In this document: positions 43,754 through 44,850 of the stretch, one piece after another | Layout: each line of letters opens with the position of its first letter | How positions within the stretch are numbered: position 1 is the stretch's first letter | Assembly (NCBI GenBank): GCA_903926855.1 | Contig: CAIYKV010000147.1 | Coordinates: forward strand, 1-44,850 | DNA: 44,850 nucleotides | From: an uncultured Bacteroidota bacterium | Lineage (GTDB): Bacteria > Bacteroidota > Bacteroidia > Chitinophagales > Chitinophagaceae | Reading direction: 5' to 3' | Position numbers and translations under genes: made by a program | The notes under the pieces: generated by a model | Seen by the model: only the letters and a program-made list of their open reading frames with translations | What the model was told of the DNA's origin: nothing | Databases searched by the model: none

Positions 43754-44331
43754 TGTTTGGGGAATATCATTTTATAATCCACTTTTATCTTTCCTTTACT
43801 AATATCGTTGAGTTTACCCTGCAATAATTTCTTGCGAAGCGGCTTCAGGTAATCGATGAATAATTTCCCTTCGATATGATCATATTCATGTAAAAAAACG
43901 CGTGCAGTAATGCCATTGAAAGTAGCTGTATGGGGTTGAAAATTTTCATCTACATAAGAAACCTTTACTGTATCAAACCGATTAATATCTTCCCTTATTT
44001 TGGGTATGCTTAAGCATCCTTCATTATAGATCCATTCTTTCCCTTCAAGGGAAATGATATGTGCATTGATAAATACCTGTTTAATACCAGGCGCATCGGG
44101 ATATAACCCTTTTTCATCTTCTTCGAGGTTATCAAATATCTGTGTACTGTCAATTACAAACAGTCTAATATCCTTATTTACCTGAGGAGCTGCCAATCCT
44201 ACACCATTACTCTCATACATGGTTTCCCACATATCGGCGATAAGTGTCTGTAATTCCGGATAATCGGGCGTAATATCCTTACTAACTTTTCTGAGAACGG
44301 CTGCACCGTATGCCACTATTGGAAATATCAT
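43750..44331 (-). CDS. def: Peptide deformylase
   Basis: Removes the formyl group from the N-terminal methionine of new proteins; iron or zinc enzyme of the cytosol. The 193-aa protein has all three motifs: GVGLAAPQV (I), EGCLSIP (II, metal Cys) and HEYDHIEGKLF (III, HExxH with two metal His). The insert between motif I and II is a little longer than in E. coli, as in other Bacteroidota. ATG at 44329-44331; 66 bases after ruvX and overlapping the next gene by four bases. Confidence 0.96.
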   Translation of the reverse strand: MIFPIVAYGAAVLRKVSKDITPDYPELQTLIADMWETMYESNGVGLAAPQVNKDIRLFVIDSTQIFDNLEEDEKGLYPDAPGIKQVFINAHIISLEGKEWIYNEGCLSIPKIREDINRFDTVKVSYVDENFQPHTATFNGITARVFLHEYDHIEGKLFIDYLKPLRKKLLQGKLNDISKGKIKVDYKMIFPKQ

Positions 44332-44397
44332 CTTGCAAACTATATTTTGGTAAATGGCTGCAAAAATACCGGAAAATGAGCAACCCGCAAATCGGGG

Positions 44398-44811
44398 TTA
44401 TTGTTTAGAGGCAAGATATTCCTGTAACATAATGGTAGCTGCGACCTGGTCGATATTGCCTTTCACCTGCCTATCCTTTTTCTTCATCCCCATTTCAACC
44501 ATTGCCCTTGAAGCCATTTTTGAGGTAAACCGTTCATCAACGGTTTGTATCGGTATCTCTGGAAATTCCTTTTTTAACCGAATAATTGCTGCTTTTACTA
44601 AGGGGGTGGCATGTGTGGCAGAATCGTCCAGATTAAGGGGCTCTCCTATTAAAATCAATTCTACCTGCTCTGATTGAAAATATTTTTTCAGAAAAGGAAT
44701 TAACTCTTTTGTTTCTATAGTGGTTAAAGCGGTTGCAATAATCTGCAAGGGATCGGTTACCGCCAATCCGGTTCTTTTTCCACCATAATCGATGCAGATA
44801 ACGCGGGGCAT
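44398..44811 (-). CDS. ruvX: Putative pre-16S rRNA nuclease / Holliday junction resolvase RuvX (YqgF)
   Basis: RNase H-fold nuclease that in E. coli takes part in maturing the 5' end of 16S rRNA. From the ATG at 44811 the protein has 137 aa. It has CIDYGGKRTGLAVTDP (first catalytic Asp), LILIGEPLNLDDS (the family GxPxxxxG-like strand) and TVDERFTSKMA (second acidic pair), with a final Asp in NIDQVAATIMLQEYL. A TTG at 44823 is in frame but unneeded. First gene of the unit ruvX-def-secreted protein. Confidence 0.93.
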   Translation of the reverse strand: MPRVICIDYGGKRTGLAVTDPLQIIATALTTIETKELIPFLKKYFQSEQVELILIGEPLNLDDSATHATPLVKAAIIRLKKEFPEIPIQTVDERFTSKMASRAMVEMGMKKKDRQVKGNIDQVAATIMLQEYLASKQ

Positions 44812-44813
44812 TG

Positions 44814-44850
44814 TAATTAACAATTAATAATTAACAATTAATAATTAACA
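44814..44850. repeat. AT-rich tract with 7-bp period at the window end
   Basis: Heptamers ATTAACA and ATTAATA alternate, giving a 14-base period, from two bases upstream of the ruvX ATG to the edge of the window, where the tract may continue. It is the third such tract in front of a minus-strand gene. Confidence 0.75.

Noticed and set aside
1-44850. Mobile island or prophage
   Set aside because: No transposase, integrase, phage gene or tRNA junction was found, and base usage looks even along the window.

Overview
The window is a stretch of ordinary chromosome from a member of the Bacteroidota, most likely the Chitinophagaceae or a close relative. The signs are moderately low GC, few Shine-Dalgarno-like sequences, several TAnnTTTG -7 boxes, an Oar-like TonB-dependent receptor, LytS/LytTR and ECF-sigma signalling, GSCFA and DUF1080 proteins, and the Bacteroidota forms of homogentisate dioxygenase and short GT5 'glycogen synthase'. 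I see no rRNA, tRNA, CRISPR array, transposase, integrase or phage gene. About 41 protein genes fill the window, with only two gaps over 300 bases (11001-11478 and 32290-32596).

Left part (1-11 kb), mostly minus strand: a 7-bp tandem repeat, hmgA (tyrosine catabolism), a DbpA-type RNA helicase, bioF, a plus-strand miaE-like tRNA hydroxylase, then a tightly packed minus-strand run read as Nudix hydrolase, rlmB-type 2'-O-methyltransferase, HMG-CoA lyase, an uncharacterised 157-aa protein and a GSCFA protein. metK with a clear terminator and promoter and a GT5-only glycogen synthase follow.

Middle (11.4-24.4 kb), plus strand: a lysyl-PG-synthase-like membrane protein overlapping an RfaE2-type nucleotidyltransferase; a ppk1-ppx pair sharing a 4-bp start/stop overlap; a secreted Gly-rich CBM9-like protein ahead of a LytS/LytTR two-component pair; an ALDH7-type dehydrogenase; an ECF sigma factor with a membrane partner; an S8 protease; a DinB-like protein.

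24.3-36.7 kb: mixed-strand housekeeping and envelope genes (DUF1080 and lipoprotein pair, YfcE-like phosphodiesterase, His-rich membrane protein, PD40 propeller, TPR lipoprotein, rpe, phoH, ribBA, a 1089-aa Oar-like receptor, and an esterase carrying an EF-hand-like loop).

Right part (36.9-44.8 kb): an ATP-grasp plus GCS2/YbdK-type ligase pair that looks like a small biosynthetic unit; an ECF sigma operon whose second gene encodes five exact 28-residue repeats, one membrane helix and a C-terminal beta-barrel, followed by a lipoprotein with a surface-export-like signal; then a minus-strand ruvX-def-secreted protein operon.

The points most worth attention are the sigma/five-repeat barrel protein/lipoprotein operon as a possible one-piece trans-envelope regulator, the ATP-grasp/GCS2/esterase neighbourhood, and the fact that all five low-complexity tracts in the window share a 7-bp period although their sequences differ. 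Functions are assigned by reading motifs; no database search was run.
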